Shown piece by piece: positions 25,580-35,970 of a stretch of 64,000 nt of DNA. The notes under the pieces are model-generated. The model saw only the letters and a list, made by a program, of their open reading frames with translations. It was not told where the DNA came from and searched no databases. A program made the position numbers and the translations under genes. Positions within the stretch are counted from its first letter, which is position 1. Every line of letters begins with the position of its first letter. Location: contig NZ_JAHWGT010000026.1 of NCBI RefSeq assembly GCF_020873895.1, positions 1 to 64,000 of the forward strand. Direction: 5' to 3'. The stretch is from Streptomyces sp. DH12 (GTDB lineage: Bacteria > Actinomycetota > Actinomycetes > Streptomycetales > Streptomycetaceae).

Positions 25580-26215
25580 TGCGCGCCTCTTCTCATGCCT
25601 GATCGGCGCCCACGTAGGGTGCCGGTGCTCTGGTCAACGGTCTGGTCTCCGTTCAGTCACCGGTGACGTCAGGGGGTGGCGATTTCGGGCGCGGGCAGGG
25701 GGTACCGTTCTCCCACCGATGCCCGATCCCAGCGGTGCACCGGCTTCCATGAACTCGCGCAGACCGCGGTCACTGCGCAGCGCCAGCGACGTGGAAACGG
25801 CGCCGTGGGTGGCCGGACGAGCACCGCGGGACATGTCCAGGCCGGCCCTTCACTCTGCCTCCCAGGCACGGCTCCAGCAGACACCGGGACGAGGGCCAAC
25901 GACCACCCTCCCACGTCGGAGCCGGTGAGATGTGGCGCAACCGGGGCTTGTTCAGGCAGGGTTGAGGTCCCTGGTGCGCGCCGACGGTGTCCGGCATCCA
26001 CTCCACCGAATGGAGTCCACCGGCCGGAACGACATCCTGGGCGAGCGCGTGGGCACTGTCACGTCGGCCGACCGCGAGCGCGTACGTCCGCGGGACACGG
26101 GCTTCTTCCGCAAGCTTGTGGACCGGCCGCTCGGCGGCGCCTCCTGAGCGGTGACGCTGGGGCGTTCGATAGGGTTCCCGGGTGCTGGCTGCCTGGTCGG
26201 TGCCTTCCTGGGGGG
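25580..26215. other. Intergenic region without a convincing gene
   Basis: This lies between divergent genes, the methyltransferase (minus) and the phosphatase (plus). Open frames here are Pro/Arg/Gly-rich with no homologous motif. It presumably holds both promoters. Confidence 0.55.
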
Positions 26216-27682
26216 ATGAGCGAGACGAGGAACATGCCGGAGCAAGCGAGCCCGCCTGCGATAGCACCGAAGGAACTCCTGAATGCATCGGTCGAGGCGG
26301 CGCGGATGGCGGCGGTGCGCCGTTACGACATTCTCGACACTCCGCCGGACGGCGCCTACGACCGGGTCGCGGCGCTGGCCGCCCGCCTGTTCGAGGTGCC
26401 GGTGGCGACAGTGACCATCGTGGACGAGGACCGGATCTGGTTCAAGGCCACGCATGGCTTGGAGGGTGTCACCGAGATCGGCCGGGATCCGGGGCTGTGC
26501 GCCTCGGCGGTCCTGACCGATGACACCACCGTCATTCCCGACACCCTGCTCGATCCGATTGCCTGCTCCAATCCGCTGGTCGCCGGCCCGATGGGGGTGC
26601 GGTTCTACGCCGCCGCTCCGATCATCACCGCCGACGGGTACCGGCTGGGCACGGTCAACGTCCTGGACACCCGCCCCCGCGAGATCAGCGAGGCGGATTC
26701 GGCCACGCTGGCGGACCTGGCGGCGGTGGTGCGCGACCAGCTGGAGCTGCGGCTGTCTGCGTTGCACGTCGTGCGCGCCGAGCAGGAGAAGCGCCAGACG
26801 GAGGAAGAGGCCCGGCAGCGCGCGGAGCGGGACAAGGCGGCCATCGCCGCGTTCGCCTCCACCCTGCAGCGCACTCTGGTGCCTCCCGCGCTGCCCGCGG
26901 TACCCGGGCTGGAGCTGGCCTGCCACTACAAGACCGCCTCCCCCCAGGAAGTGGGCGGCGACTTCTACGACGTCTTCCCCGTCGGCGCCGGCCGGTGGGC
27001 GTTCTTCCTGGGCGATGTGTGCGGCAAGGGCGCCGAAGCCGCCTCGGTCACCTCACTGACCCGCTACACGCTGCGGGCCGCAGCCCTCGTCGACGCCGAA
27101 CCCACGGCCGCGCTCAAGGCCCTGAACGCCGCGCTGCTGCTGGACGCGGCGGTCGGCACCCGCTTCTGCACCGCCATCTTCGGCCTGCTCGATCCCGTCC
27201 GGGAGGGTGGTTTCACGGTCACGCTGGCCACCGGCGGTCACCCGCCCGCCTACCACCTCAGCCCCACCGAGGACGGCGGCATGCGGGTGGAGGCGATCCG
27301 CGCCAAGGGCGGCATGCTGGTCGGCGCGTTCGCCGAAGCCGCCTTCGCCTCACGCACCCTGCACCTGGCACCCGGCCAGGGATTGCTGCTGTACACCGAC
27401 GGGCTGACCGAGGCCCGCACGGCCGATGGCGACATGCTCGCCGATACGGGCTTGACGGACTTCCTGGCCCAGCGGCCCGCACCGGTCAGTGCCGGCGCCC
27501 TGATCGACGACACCGTCGCGCTCCTGGACACCCTCCCCGACACCGAACGCGACGACGTGGCCCTGCTGGCCCTGTCCGTCCCCACCCCCGATGCCGCTCC
27601 CGCGGGCATCACCACCACCGCTCACAGCGCCGCCGCCCCGACCGCCGACGCCTCCGTCGGGCAGGAGAACCGACGCCCATGA
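26216..27682 (+). CDS. GAF-SpoIIE (PP2C) serine phosphatase
   Basis: About 488 residues. A GAF sensor (about 30-185; YDILDTPPDGAYDRVAALAARLF and VTIVDEDRIWFKATHGL) precedes a coiled-coil linker rich in Glu/Arg. A SpoIIE-type PP2C domain follows (about 220-440; GGDFYDVF, FLGDVCGKG, LYTDGLTEA, DDVALLAL). Such enzymes dephosphorylate anti-sigma antagonists. The next gene is exactly such a STAS protein and overlaps by 4 bp. The start is uncertain: ATG 26216 has TGGGGGG directly before it, and ATG 26234 has a closely spaced AGGA. Confidence 0.88.
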   Translation: MSETRNMPEQASPPAIAPKELLNASVEAARMAAVRRYDILDTPPDGAYDRVAALAARLFEVPVATVTIVDEDRIWFKATHGLEGVTEIGRDPGLCASAVLTDDTTVIPDTLLDPIACSNPLVAGPMGVRFYAAAPIITADGYRLGTVNVLDTRPREISEADSATLADLAAVVRDQLELRLSALHVVRAEQEKRQTEEEARQRAERDKAAIAAFASTLQRTLVPPALPAVPGLELACHYKTASPQEVGGDFYDVFPVGAGRWAFFLGDVCGKGAEAASVTSLTRYTLRAAALVDAEPTAALKALNAALLLDAAVGTRFCTAIFGLLDPVREGGFTVTLATGGHPPAYHLSPTEDGGMRVEAIRAKGGMLVGAFAEAAFASRTLHLAPGQGLLLYTDGLTEARTADGDMLADTGLTDFLAQRPAPVSAGALIDDTVALLDTLPDTERDDVALLALSVPTPDAAPAGITTTAHSAAAPTADASVGQENRRP

Positions 27683-28047
27683 CCGACGCACTCCACATCG
27701 ACGTCCCGCACACCGACGGCACCCTGGCCGTGATCGCACTGTCCGGTGAATTCGACATCGCCACCGCCCCCGCCGTGCGGGCCCGCGCCCTGGACCTCAT
27801 CGCGGACGGCCACCCCGACCTGGTCGCCGACCTGGCGGGCGTCACGTTCTGCGACTCCTCCGGCCTGGGAGCCCTCGTCGGCATCTGGCGCTGCGCCAAG
27901 GACGCCGACGGCAGCCTCACCCTGGCGGCCATCCCCGATCGGCTGGGCCGCCTGCTGGGCGTCACCGGGATGGACACCTTCCTGCCCGCCTACCCCAGCG
28001 TCGACGCCGCGCTCGCCGCACGCCGAGGCAACCGCACCACCGCCTGA
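27679..28047 (+). CDS. STAS-domain anti-sigma factor antagonist
   Basis: A 122-residue single-domain SpoIIAA/BldG-like protein. LSGEFDIATAPAVRARAL and the phosphorylation site region VTFCDSSGLGALVG (Ser) are diagnostic. It is translationally coupled (ATGA) to the phosphatase upstream, its likely activator by dephosphorylation. No anti-sigma kinase is encoded next to it, so the partner RsbW-type kinase lies elsewhere. Confidence 0.92.
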   Translation: MTDALHIDVPHTDGTLAVIALSGEFDIATAPAVRARALDLIADGHPDLVADLAGVTFCDSSGLGALVGIWRCAKDADGSLTLAAIPDRLGRLLGVTGMDTFLPAYPSVDAALAARRGNRTTA

Positions 28048-28504
28048 AACCCCTGTCCGCCGGTCAACAGCCGGCTGACACTGCACACAGCCCGGGACCG
28101 AGGACTCTCCCTCCCGAGCCGAGACCGGCGAATCGGGCCTGCCAGGGTCAAACCGGGCTCCCTTGCCCAGCAGAGGCGGCTCGACCATGAGCCCGGCCGG
28201 CTGCGGCGGCCGTGACGGAACGGCGGATCCACCGTTCGGGATCGACAGGAAGCCTGGCCGGGCGCGATCCGCTGGGATCAGGAGGAGGACCAGGCCGTGC
28301 CCGAGCAGAAGGCCGGCACCGGTCACTCGTGGGAGGGCTGACCCCACCGGGCCCTCGTCGGTCGGGGCCGCGAGCGCACTGCTCAGGAGGACCGCCATGA
28401 GGACGGGCAGCTTGACTGAGAGGTGTCAGAGCCGATCAGCACGGTCGTACTGATCGCCCAGCGACATCGCGCGCGACTCTGACCAGCCAGCCGGTGGCCC
28501 CGGC
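28048..28504. other. Intergenic region
   Basis: About 450 bp between the STAS gene (plus) and the end of a minus-strand secreted-protein relic. No frame carries a recognisable domain or good ribosome binding site. I see nothing certain here. Confidence 0.5.
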
Positions 28505-28790
28505 TTACTCGTTGAGCAAGTTGAAGAGGTTGCCGGCCTGTGCGAGGTCGCTGCCGCCGCAGGACTGGTTGGGGGCGGCGGCGGGAAGCTGTCCCACGTT
28601 GCCGCTGCCCAGCGCCGACGACGTGATCGCGGAAGCGTTGGTCAGTGCGCTGGAGTGGTTGAGACAGGTGTTACCGAAGGAGATGGGTTGGCGATCGCAA
28701 CACCCCACCAGCGGATGCCGGAGCCGCCAGCGCCGTGAGACCCGCCAGAGCTGTCATGGCAAGACCCGCAGAGTACAGCGTTCGAGCCAC
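28505..28790 (-). pseudogene. Small secreted protein gene with a frameshift
   Basis: A perfect AAGGAGGT lies upstream of GTG 28790, followed by a classic signal peptide (ARTLYSAGLAMTALAG, cleavage after APASA). The frame then stops within about 12 codons (GGVLRSPTHLLR). In the next frame the rest of a small, Ser/Ala/Asn-rich mature protein continues (QPISFGNTCLNHSS, NVGQLPAAAPNQSCGG, LFNLLNE stop at 28505) with two cysteines typical of small Streptomyces surface proteins. A one-base change in the GGTGGGG run near 28705 would join them. I do not recognise the family; it is not a chaplin. Either a real mutation or a sequencing error. Confidence 0.6.
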
Positions 28791-28802
28791 CGGGTGACCT
28801 CC

Positions 28803-29245
28803 TTCTACAACTGAGGATGTCGGCAGTCGTCTGCCGCAAGAAGGAACGCCGCAGGCGACGACCTGGACACGGCCTCCCGTCGATCCTGCTTGCCCGGCAG
28901 AGGGAACCGGCGAGTCGGACCGGTGGACATCGTCGGTGACGGCCGAACCCGGGGCTCCACCCGACCAGGAGCCGGGCAAGCGCCGCGGGCTGTTCCGCCG
29001 CCGCGGCCGACCTCACACGGCGACGACGCCCCTCCTTGTCGGGCACGGGGGGAGGGGCGGCGTCGACGAGCAGCGGCTCGGGTCAGGCCGGGGTGGCTAC
29101 TTCGCCAGCGCGCGAGAGGGGAGTACTGGCCCTTCTCCACCGTGCGAAGTCGCTCCCGGTCGACGTCGAGGTGTTCGGTGGGCACCGCGTCGACAGAGGC
29201 GGTGGTGGAGAGTGTGACGTCGCGGCTGCACCCGAGCGACTGGCT
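28803..29245. other. Intergenic region
   Basis: Over 400 bp with only Arg/Gly-rich frames lacking domains or ribosome binding sites. It should include the promoter of the frameshifted secreted-protein gene and the 3' flank of the next one. Confidence 0.5.
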
Positions 29246-29569
29246 TCACCCGGACCTGAAGCTGAGGAACTCGCCGCCGAAGTGTCCGCCCGGGCTCACG
29301 GTGTAGGCCGGAGCGCGCGAACAGCTACCACTGGCCGTATACACCGTGACAGCCCGGTTCGTGTTGTTGGTGAGCCTGCTGGAGCGACGTGACGCCGGGT
29401 AACAGTCGCTGCCCGGGTTCGTCACGGTGACGGTCGCTTGTGTCGACCCCTCCACATAGGTGATCGTGCCTGTGGCATCGGCCTGAGCGGGAACGACCGC
29501 TCCGGCCGAGAAGGCGACGCTGCCCAGGAAGGCGACTACAAGGGTCTTGATCTTGGATGAGGGCAACAT
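29246..29569 (-). CDS. Small secreted protein of unknown family
   Basis: A 107-residue protein with a signal peptide (KIKTLVVAFLGSVAFSAGAVVPAQA, shown in parts: positively charged SSKIK, hydrophobic core, AQA cleavage site). The mature part of about 80 residues is Thr/Ser-rich, with one Cys pair candidate (NPGSDCYPA and ASGSCSRA), and looks like a small beta-rich domain. ATG 29569 has AAAGG 6 bases upstream. It lies alone in a gene-poor zone near another small secreted-protein relic on the same strand. Function unknown. Confidence 0.7.
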   Translation of the reverse strand: MLPSSKIKTLVVAFLGSVAFSAGAVVPAQADATGTITYVEGSTQATVTVTNPGSDCYPASRRSSRLTNNTNRAVTVYTASGSCSRAPAYTVSPGGHFGGEFLSFRSG

Positions 29570-30300
29570 GGCTGCCTTTCTCACCGAGGGCGGATCGCCC
29601 TGTGTCCTTTGACATGCCCAGCCAAGCAGGGCTGCTCTCGCATCGCCCGGTAAACCGATCCGTCATCACACCAAGCGATGAAAAGTCGTATTGGGCGAGC
29701 AGGCGCTGACGGCCGCGCACGACAACCCCGACGGCGACGCCCCCTTCCGAGAGCACGAGGCCCGCGCCGTCGCGGAGGACGAGGGGCGCCGTGCCGCTGA
29801 GCGGAAGGCGCAGCGCCCCGTGGGCAAGCGGTGCAGAAGGAGGTCCACCGACGAGCGCTGAGAGGAGATCACCACCCTCGGCGCGCCGGCCGTGGGGCGG
29901 ATCATGCACGCGCCGTCCAGCACGACGACTCGGCTGGCGGCCGGGCACGCCGACCGCGCCCGAGCCGATGCGCTCATCTGTGGTCGGCGGCCGTGAACGC
30001 CGCTCGGCGCCGTCTGCCCGCTCATGTACTGGCCCGCAACCGGGACAGGCAGGCGGCCAGAAGCGCGCCGACGAGGACCTGGTCCTGGACGAGCGCCCCC
30101 AGGAGACGAAGAGCGTCCCCGTGGGCACGTCTTCGACGAGCCACAAGATCCGGGATGGCGCGGAGCCCAGGCAGGAGTCTGCTTGCCGGATAGGAGCGAT
30201 GTTCCTCACAGTCTTCGAGCCCGACGCCCGCCGGTTGTAAAGTGGAAAACGCCCTTGACCTGCACAAAGCTGGCAGGGAGCCGTCTTCGAGGAGTCCCCA
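29570..30300. other. Intergenic region upstream of panD
   Basis: About 730 bp between a minus-strand secreted-protein gene and panD. The long open frames here are antisense or Arg/Pro-rich and carry no recognisable motif. I see no gene; both flanking promoters must be here. Confidence 0.5.
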
Positions 30301-30729
30301 GTGCTGCGCACGATGTTCAAGTCCAAGATCCACCGGGCGACCGTGACCCAGGCCGACCTGCACTACGTCGGGTCCGTCACCGTCGACGCGGACCTCATGG
30401 ACGCCGCCGACCTCCTGCCCGGCGAGCTGGTCCACATCGTCGACATCGACAACGGCGCCCGCCTGGAGACGTACGTCATCGAGGGCGAGCGCGGCTCCGG
30501 CGTCATCGGGATCAACGGTGCCGCCGCGCACCTGGTGCACCCCGGTGACCTGGTCATCCTCATCAGCTACGCCCAGGTCGACGACGCCGAGGCCCGGGCC
30601 CTGGTGCCGCGCGTCGTCCACGTCGACGCCGGCAACCGCGTCGTCGAGCTGGGCTCCGACGCCTCCGCCCCCGTCCCGGGCACCGACACCGCGCGCAGCC
30701 CCCACGCCGTGCCCGCCGCCCGGGCCTGA
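30301..30729 (+). CDS. panD: Aspartate 1-decarboxylase proenzyme
   Basis: A 142-residue pyruvoyl enzyme that makes beta-alanine from aspartate for pantothenate and CoA. The self-cleavage site is Gly24-Ser25 in HYVGSVTVD, and the Ser becomes the pyruvoyl group. Flanking marks are [38 protein letters not shown] and [11 protein letters not shown]. Start GTG 30301 has GAGGAG about 7 bases upstream. The last 25 or so residues are a variable tail. Confidence 0.97.
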   Translation: MLRTMFKSKIHRATVTQADLHYVGSVTVDADLMDAADLLPGELVHIVDIDNGARLETYVIEGERGSGVIGINGAAAHLVHPGDLVILISYAQVDDAEARALVPRVVHVDAGNRVVELGSDASAPVPGTDTARSPHAVPAARA

Positions 30730-30877
30730 AGCGGTACGGGGGCGTCCGCCCCGCCGGGGAGGGACCGGCGGGGCGCGGGCGGGTCCTCGGGGCCGGGATG
30801 TGCATGGCCCCGGTGTGTGGGGGAACGCGCAGCACGAGAACCCCGACCGGGAGCGACGACCACCCCTGGGGGAGGCC

Positions 30878-31099
30878 ATGACCCAGCCCCGACCCGACCC
30901 CGTGCCGCCCATGCCCGACCCGGCGCCCGCGCCGCACCCCGGGCCCCCGCCCGAGCCGCCCGGCCCCGGGCCGGTGCCCACCCCGCCGCCGCATCCGGCG
31001 CCCGGGCCGGTGCCGACGCCCGACCCGGTGCCCGAGCCCCCAGGCCCGGACCCGGTCCCGTCGCCCGACCCCGGTCCCGGACCCCTCTCCCGCCCGTGA
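30878..31099 (+). CDS. Small proline-rich hypothetical protein
   Basis: A possible 73-residue protein made almost entirely of Pro, Asp, Gly, Ala and Val (repeats of the PxPDPVP/PGPxPVP type). GGGGGAGG ends 2 bases before ATG 30878, and the frame is open to TGA 31099. There is no signal peptide or domain. It could be a disordered wall-spanning or linker peptide, or just low-complexity GC-rich DNA that happens to stay open. Confidence 0.4.
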   Translation: MTQPRPDPVPPMPDPAPAPHPGPPPEPPGPGPVPTPPPHPAPGPVPTPDPVPEPPGPDPVPSPDPGPGPLSRP

Positions 31100-31359
31100 C
31101 CGGGCCGGCGACACGCTGCCGGGACCCGTCCCGCGTGTGACGGTCCGCCCGGCGGCGCCGTCCCCCGTGCGACCCCGCCACGGGAGCGGCGTACGTACGC
31201 GACGTGCGGGTGTTCGCGTACGGCCGGTGCGCCCCCCTTGCTGACGGCCCGTCTCGCCGCAGTGCCGCGAGGGCACTTGAGAGACAGCCCGCGCCCCATG
31301 CGCCCTGTGCGCCCCCTTGCCACGGCTTGCCGCGCGCCCCTAGCTTGGGCGGCTGCTGA

Positions 31360-32655
<1,296 letters not shown>

Positions 32656-32731
32656 GGTTTCCGGCGGCCCCGTCGGGGCGCAGCGGCTCCGACGCGGCCG
32701 CCGGGTCCACCCGCGAGCAGCGCGAGCCCGT

Positions 32732-32753
32732 GCCCCGTACGGCAGTACGGGGC
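32732..32753 (+). terminator. Hairpin after the wall hydrolase gene
   Basis: GCCCCGTA (32732-32739) pairs with TACGGGGC (32746-32753) around a 6-base loop, 77 bp after the M23 gene stop. A second GTACGGGCGTAC-type palindrome follows near 32777. Confidence 0.5.
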
Positions 32754-32861
32754 GCAGCGGCGTGGGGGTCCGTGTGTGCCGTACGGGCGTACGGGGCCGC
32801 GGCGCCCGCCGCTACCGTGGTGCCCGCCGGGCGGTCCGGCACGCCAGGGGAGGAGCACGGG

Positions 32862-33704
32862 ATGGCAGAGCGGGCACGGCGGCTCACGGCCGCCGAACTA
32901 CGGACCCTGAGCGAGGTGGGCGGCTTCTTCGTCCTCCCCACCGCGCCCCCGGCCCCCGGCACGTACGTCCCCCTCGCCCACGCCTACGCCGCCCCGGCGG
33001 GCCCCGGCGCCCCTTCGCCGCACCCCGCCCCGGCCGCCCCGCCGCGCCCCGGCGCCCCCGGCGCCGTCCCGGAGCCCGGCACCCCGCCGCTCGTCGCCCG
33101 CGTCGCGCGCGTCGCCGAGCGGCTGCGGGCGCCCGAGTACCGGGTCGCCGCGTCCATCGCCCAGCTGGGGCTGGCGGCGCGGCTCTGGTCGGTGACGCTG
33201 GGCTCCGCCGCCCTGTACGGGACCGTCCCCGACGTGACGCCCGCCTCCCTGCACTGGGACCCGGAGCGCTCCACGCCCGAGGACCTCTGGTGGTCCGGCA
33301 CCGACACCCGCCCCGCCACCCCCGCCGCGCTGCGGGAGCTCGTCCAGGACGGGCACCTCGTCCCGCTGGGCGAGGCCCTGCGCGCCGCCGGGCCCGTCTC
33401 GGCCAGGCTGCTGTGGGGGAACGCCGGCTCGGCGCTCGGCGGCGCCGTGCGCGAGCTGACGGGCTGGGCCCGGAGCCACGGCCGCCCGGAGGTGGCCGGG
33501 CGGGCCGCGGAGCTCGCCGCGGGGCTGCTGGCCCACCCCGACCTCGGCGGCGCCCTCGACGGCCCCGCGCTGCGGCGGCGCACCTGCTGCCTGTACTACC
33601 GCTGTCCGGGCGGGGGACTCTGCGGCGACTGCGTCTTCGACCGGCCCCCGCGGCGGGCCGCGGCCGGGGGCGCGGGTTTGGCGGCCGGGCGGTCGGCTCC
33701 GTAG
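32862..33704 (+). CDS. FhuF-like [2Fe-2S] ferric reductase-type protein
   Basis: About 280 residues. The C-terminus RRTCCLYYRCPGGGLCGDCVF is the cysteine cluster typical of FhuF-type siderophore-iron reductases (CC-x10-C-x2-C). The middle (AARLWSVTLGSAALYG) matches the IucA/FhuF-like core. An internal Pro-rich stretch (residues 45-80) is variable. SD GGGGAGGAG is 7 bases before ATG 32862. These proteins reduce iron(III)-siderophores in the cytoplasm. No siderophore genes lie next to it, so it may serve imported siderophores made elsewhere. Confidence 0.75.
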   Translation: MAERARRLTAAELRTLSEVGGFFVLPTAPPAPGTYVPLAHAYAAPAGPGAPSPHPAPAAPPRPGAPGAVPEPGTPPLVARVARVAERLRAPEYRVAASIAQLGLAARLWSVTLGSAALYGTVPDVTPASLHWDPERSTPEDLWWSGTDTRPATPAALRELVQDGHLVPLGEALRAAGPVSARLLWGNAGSALGGAVRELTGWARSHGRPEVAGRAAELAAGLLAHPDLGGALDGPALRRRTCCLYYRCPGGGLCGDCVFDRPPRRAAAGGAGLAAGRSAP

Positions 33705-33755
33705 AGTTCCCCTTTTGAGACGTGGCAAACGAGTGATCGAGGAACGGCAGCGGCC

Positions 33756-35222
33756 ATGACGGTGACAGAAGAGGACCAGGCGTACGGGCCGGGCATCGAC
33801 CCCGAGCGCCTGGCCGTCTGCCTGAGCGTGTTGGAGGAGCTCGACGAGCTCGACGTCGACCACCCCGACGCGATCGCCGTGCGGCGGGCCACGGCCGGCG
33901 TCTACCGCACGGTCAAGCAGCGCCGCCGCCAGGAGCGCCGGGCCGCCAAGACCGCCCACGACCGCGCGGTGACCGAGGCCACCGCGACCGGCTCGGCCGA
34001 GCGGATCGACGACGAGACGCAGGGCCTGCTGCCCAGCTCCTCCGTGGCGGGGGAGGTGGCCGGCATACTCCAGCGGCCCCGCTCCTGCTACATCTGCAAG
34101 ACCCGGTACGTGCAGGTCGACGCGTTCTACCACCAGCTGTGCCCGTCGTGCGCGACCGAGAACCGGGCCCGCCGCGACGCCCGCACCGACCTGACCGGCC
34201 GCCGCGCGCTCCTCACCGGCGGCCGCGCCAAGATCGGCATGTACATCGCGCTGCGCCTGCTGCGGGACGGCGCGCACACCACCGTCACGACGCGCTTCCC
34301 CAACGACGCGATCCGCCGCTTCAAGGCCCAGCCCGACAGCGACCAGTGGATCCACCGGCTGAAGATCGTCGGTATCGACCTGCGCGACCCGGCGCAGGTC
34401 GTCGCCCTCGCCGACTCCGTCGCGGCGGCCGGGCCCCTCGACATCCTCGTCAACAACGCCGCGCAGACCGTCCGCCGCTCCCGTCGCGCGTACAGCGAGT
34501 TGCTCGGCGCCGAGTCGGCGCCGCTGCCCGCGGGTGAACTCCCCGCCTCGGAGGTCATCGGCACGTTCGGCAGCGGCGCGGTGGACAGCGTGGCCGCCCT
34601 GCCCTCCGCACGCGGCGGCGACGGCCTGAGCGCCCGGGACGTGACGGAGCTGGCGCTCGTCAGCGGCTCGGCGACGCCGGCGAGGATCGCCGCGGGCACC
34701 GCCATCGACGCGGGCGGCCTGGTGCCGGACCTGGCGCCGGTCAACAGCTGGATCCAGACCGTCGACGACGTCGACCCGGTGGAGCTGCTGGAAGTCCAGC
34801 TGTGCAACTCCACGGCGCCGTTCATCCTGATCAGCCGGCTCCGCGCGGCGATGGCGGCCTCCCCGGCCCGCCGCAAGTACGTGGTGAACGTCTCGGCGAT
34901 GGAGGGCGTCTTCAGCCGCGGCTACAAGGGCGCCGGACACCCGCACACCAACATGGCGAAGGCGGCGCTCAACATGCTGACGCGCACCAGCGCCCAGGAG
35001 ATGTTCGAGGCGGACCGCATCCTGATGACGGCCGTCGACACGGGCTGGATCACCGACGAGCGCCCGCACCCCGACAAGATGCGGCTCGCCGAGGCCGGCT
35101 TCCACGCCCCGCTCGACCTGGTCGACGGCGCCGCCCGGGTCTACGACCCGGTCGTGCGCGGCGAGGCCGGCGAGGACCTGTACGGCTGCTTCCTGAAGGA
35201 CTACGCGCCCGGCAAGTGGTGA
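33756..35222 (+). CDS. SDR-family oxidoreductase with N-terminal zinc ribbon
   Basis: A 488-residue protein. The N-terminal 140 residues include a basic helical part (KQRRRQERRAAKTAHDRAV) and a four-Cys zinc ribbon (CYICKTRY ... CPSCATENR). The Rossmann SDR domain follows (about 145 on): LLTGGRAKIGMYIALRLL (cofactor loop), ILVNNAAQTVRR (NNAG-like), VVNVSAMEG (Ser) and, after a shifted spacing, HTNMAKAAL where the usual YxxxK Tyr is replaced by His. An insertion of about 90 residues (SELLGAESAPLPAG to PDLAPVNSW) sits after NNAA. The absent Tyr makes ordinary SDR catalysis doubtful. It is a single gene with its own terminator. Confidence 0.8.
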   Translation: MTVTEEDQAYGPGIDPERLAVCLSVLEELDELDVDHPDAIAVRRATAGVYRTVKQRRRQERRAAKTAHDRAVTEATATGSAERIDDETQGLLPSSSVAGEVAGILQRPRSCYICKTRYVQVDAFYHQLCPSCATENRARRDARTDLTGRRALLTGGRAKIGMYIALRLLRDGAHTTVTTRFPNDAIRRFKAQPDSDQWIHRLKIVGIDLRDPAQVVALADSVAAAGPLDILVNNAAQTVRRSRRAYSELLGAESAPLPAGELPASEVIGTFGSGAVDSVAALPSARGGDGLSARDVTELALVSGSATPARIAAGTAIDAGGLVPDLAPVNSWIQTVDDVDPVELLEVQLCNSTAPFILISRLRAAMAASPARRKYVVNVSAMEGVFSRGYKGAGHPHTNMAKAALNMLTRTSAQEMFEADRILMTAVDTGWITDERPHPDKMRLAEAGFHAPLDLVDGAARVYDPVVRGEAGEDLYGCFLKDYAPGKW

Positions 35223-35250
35223 GCGGCCGAACGGCCCCACGGTGACATCG

Positions 35251-35282
35251 ACACGGAGTGCCCCGAACGGGGCACTCCGTGT
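35251..35282 (+). terminator. Strong hairpin after the SDR gene
   Basis: Bases 35251-35264 and 35269-35282 form a perfect 14-bp stem with a GAAC loop, 28 bp after the SDR stop. Confidence 0.8.
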
Positions 35283-35505
35283 CGCTCTGTCCGGAAGTCG
35301 ACGGTGTGACGCGTTCCATCGAGCGGAGGGGCGCTCATGTGGTTACTCTGAGGCGAACGGTCGGCTGACGGGGATCCACGAAAACCCCTCGGGCCGACCT
35401 CGGGACCGGCCTGCCACCTAGGTCGCGGCCCACCCCGGAGACCGGCGCCACCGCGACCGAACGGCAGAACACGACCCACAGGTTCGCGACACTAAGGAGT
35501 GCGCG

Positions 35506-35682
35506 GTGACACCAGAATCGACCAAGCGGGAGCAGTCGACGGAGCTCCCGGAACGGTTCGCCCGGTCCACCCGGTCGGATGAGCTCGGCAGCCTGGAGGT
35601 GTGGGCCCGCTCGGCCCCGATCCGCCTGGCGGGGTACGAGGACGACCTCGCGGAGCCGCACATCCTGCCCGGCATCGACTGA
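35506..35682 (+). CDS. Unrecognised 58-residue peptide gene
   Basis: A short frame with a very good SD (TAAGGAG, 6-7 bases before GTG 35506), set off by strong terminators on both sides (35251-35282 and 35777-35815). The N-terminal half is hydrophilic (TPESTKREQSTELPERFAR). The C-terminal half holds LEVWARSAPIRLAGYEDD and ends AEPHILPGID. There is no signal peptide or Cys, so it is not a lanthipeptide or chaplin. The leader/core look is RiPP-precursor-like, but no modifying enzyme is adjacent. A small regulatory peptide is also possible. No closer assignment can be made. Confidence 0.6.
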   Translation: MTPESTKREQSTELPERFARSTRSDELGSLEVWARSAPIRLAGYEDDLAEPHILPGID

Positions 35683-35776
35683 CCCGCTATCGGCCGACCC
35701 GGCATCGACCGCCGGGCCCGGCCCGCCGGGCCCGTCACCGCCGCCCCCGATGGCGGCGGAGTCGCCTACAGCCGAC

Positions 35777-35815
35777 AGCCCCGTGCCCCGCCCATGACGG
35801 GCGGGGCACGGGGCT
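35777..35815 (+). terminator. 17-bp hairpin after the small peptide gene
   Basis: Bases 35777-35793 and 35799-35815 are exact complements with an ATGAC loop, followed by TCTCC. It lies between the peptide gene and the convergent membrane protein gene and could serve both. Confidence 0.8.
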
Positions 35816-35970
35816 TCTCCGTCCGGCGCCGACACGGGAGAGCGGACCGGACGGACCTGCCGCGGAGGGGCAGACGGGCGGGCCGAACGTCATCGGCATC
35901 CGCTCGGCCCGTCGCACTGCCGCTGAAAGGTAGCGGACACCGCCCTCCCCGACCAGCTTTGACCAGTGCT

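Noticed and set aside
29570-30300. Open frames on both strands upstream of panD as a mobile-element remnant
   Set aside because: No transposase, integrase or terminal repeats could be recognised; the translations are low-complexity.
30518-31276. Long frames across panD and the proline-rich region
   Set aside because: They are shadows of panD and GC-rich repeats; only the short frame with a good ribosome binding site at 30878 was kept, at low confidence.
35506-35682. Lanthipeptide or chaplin identity for the small peptide
   Set aside because: It has no Cys and no signal peptide, and no lanthionine synthetase is nearby.
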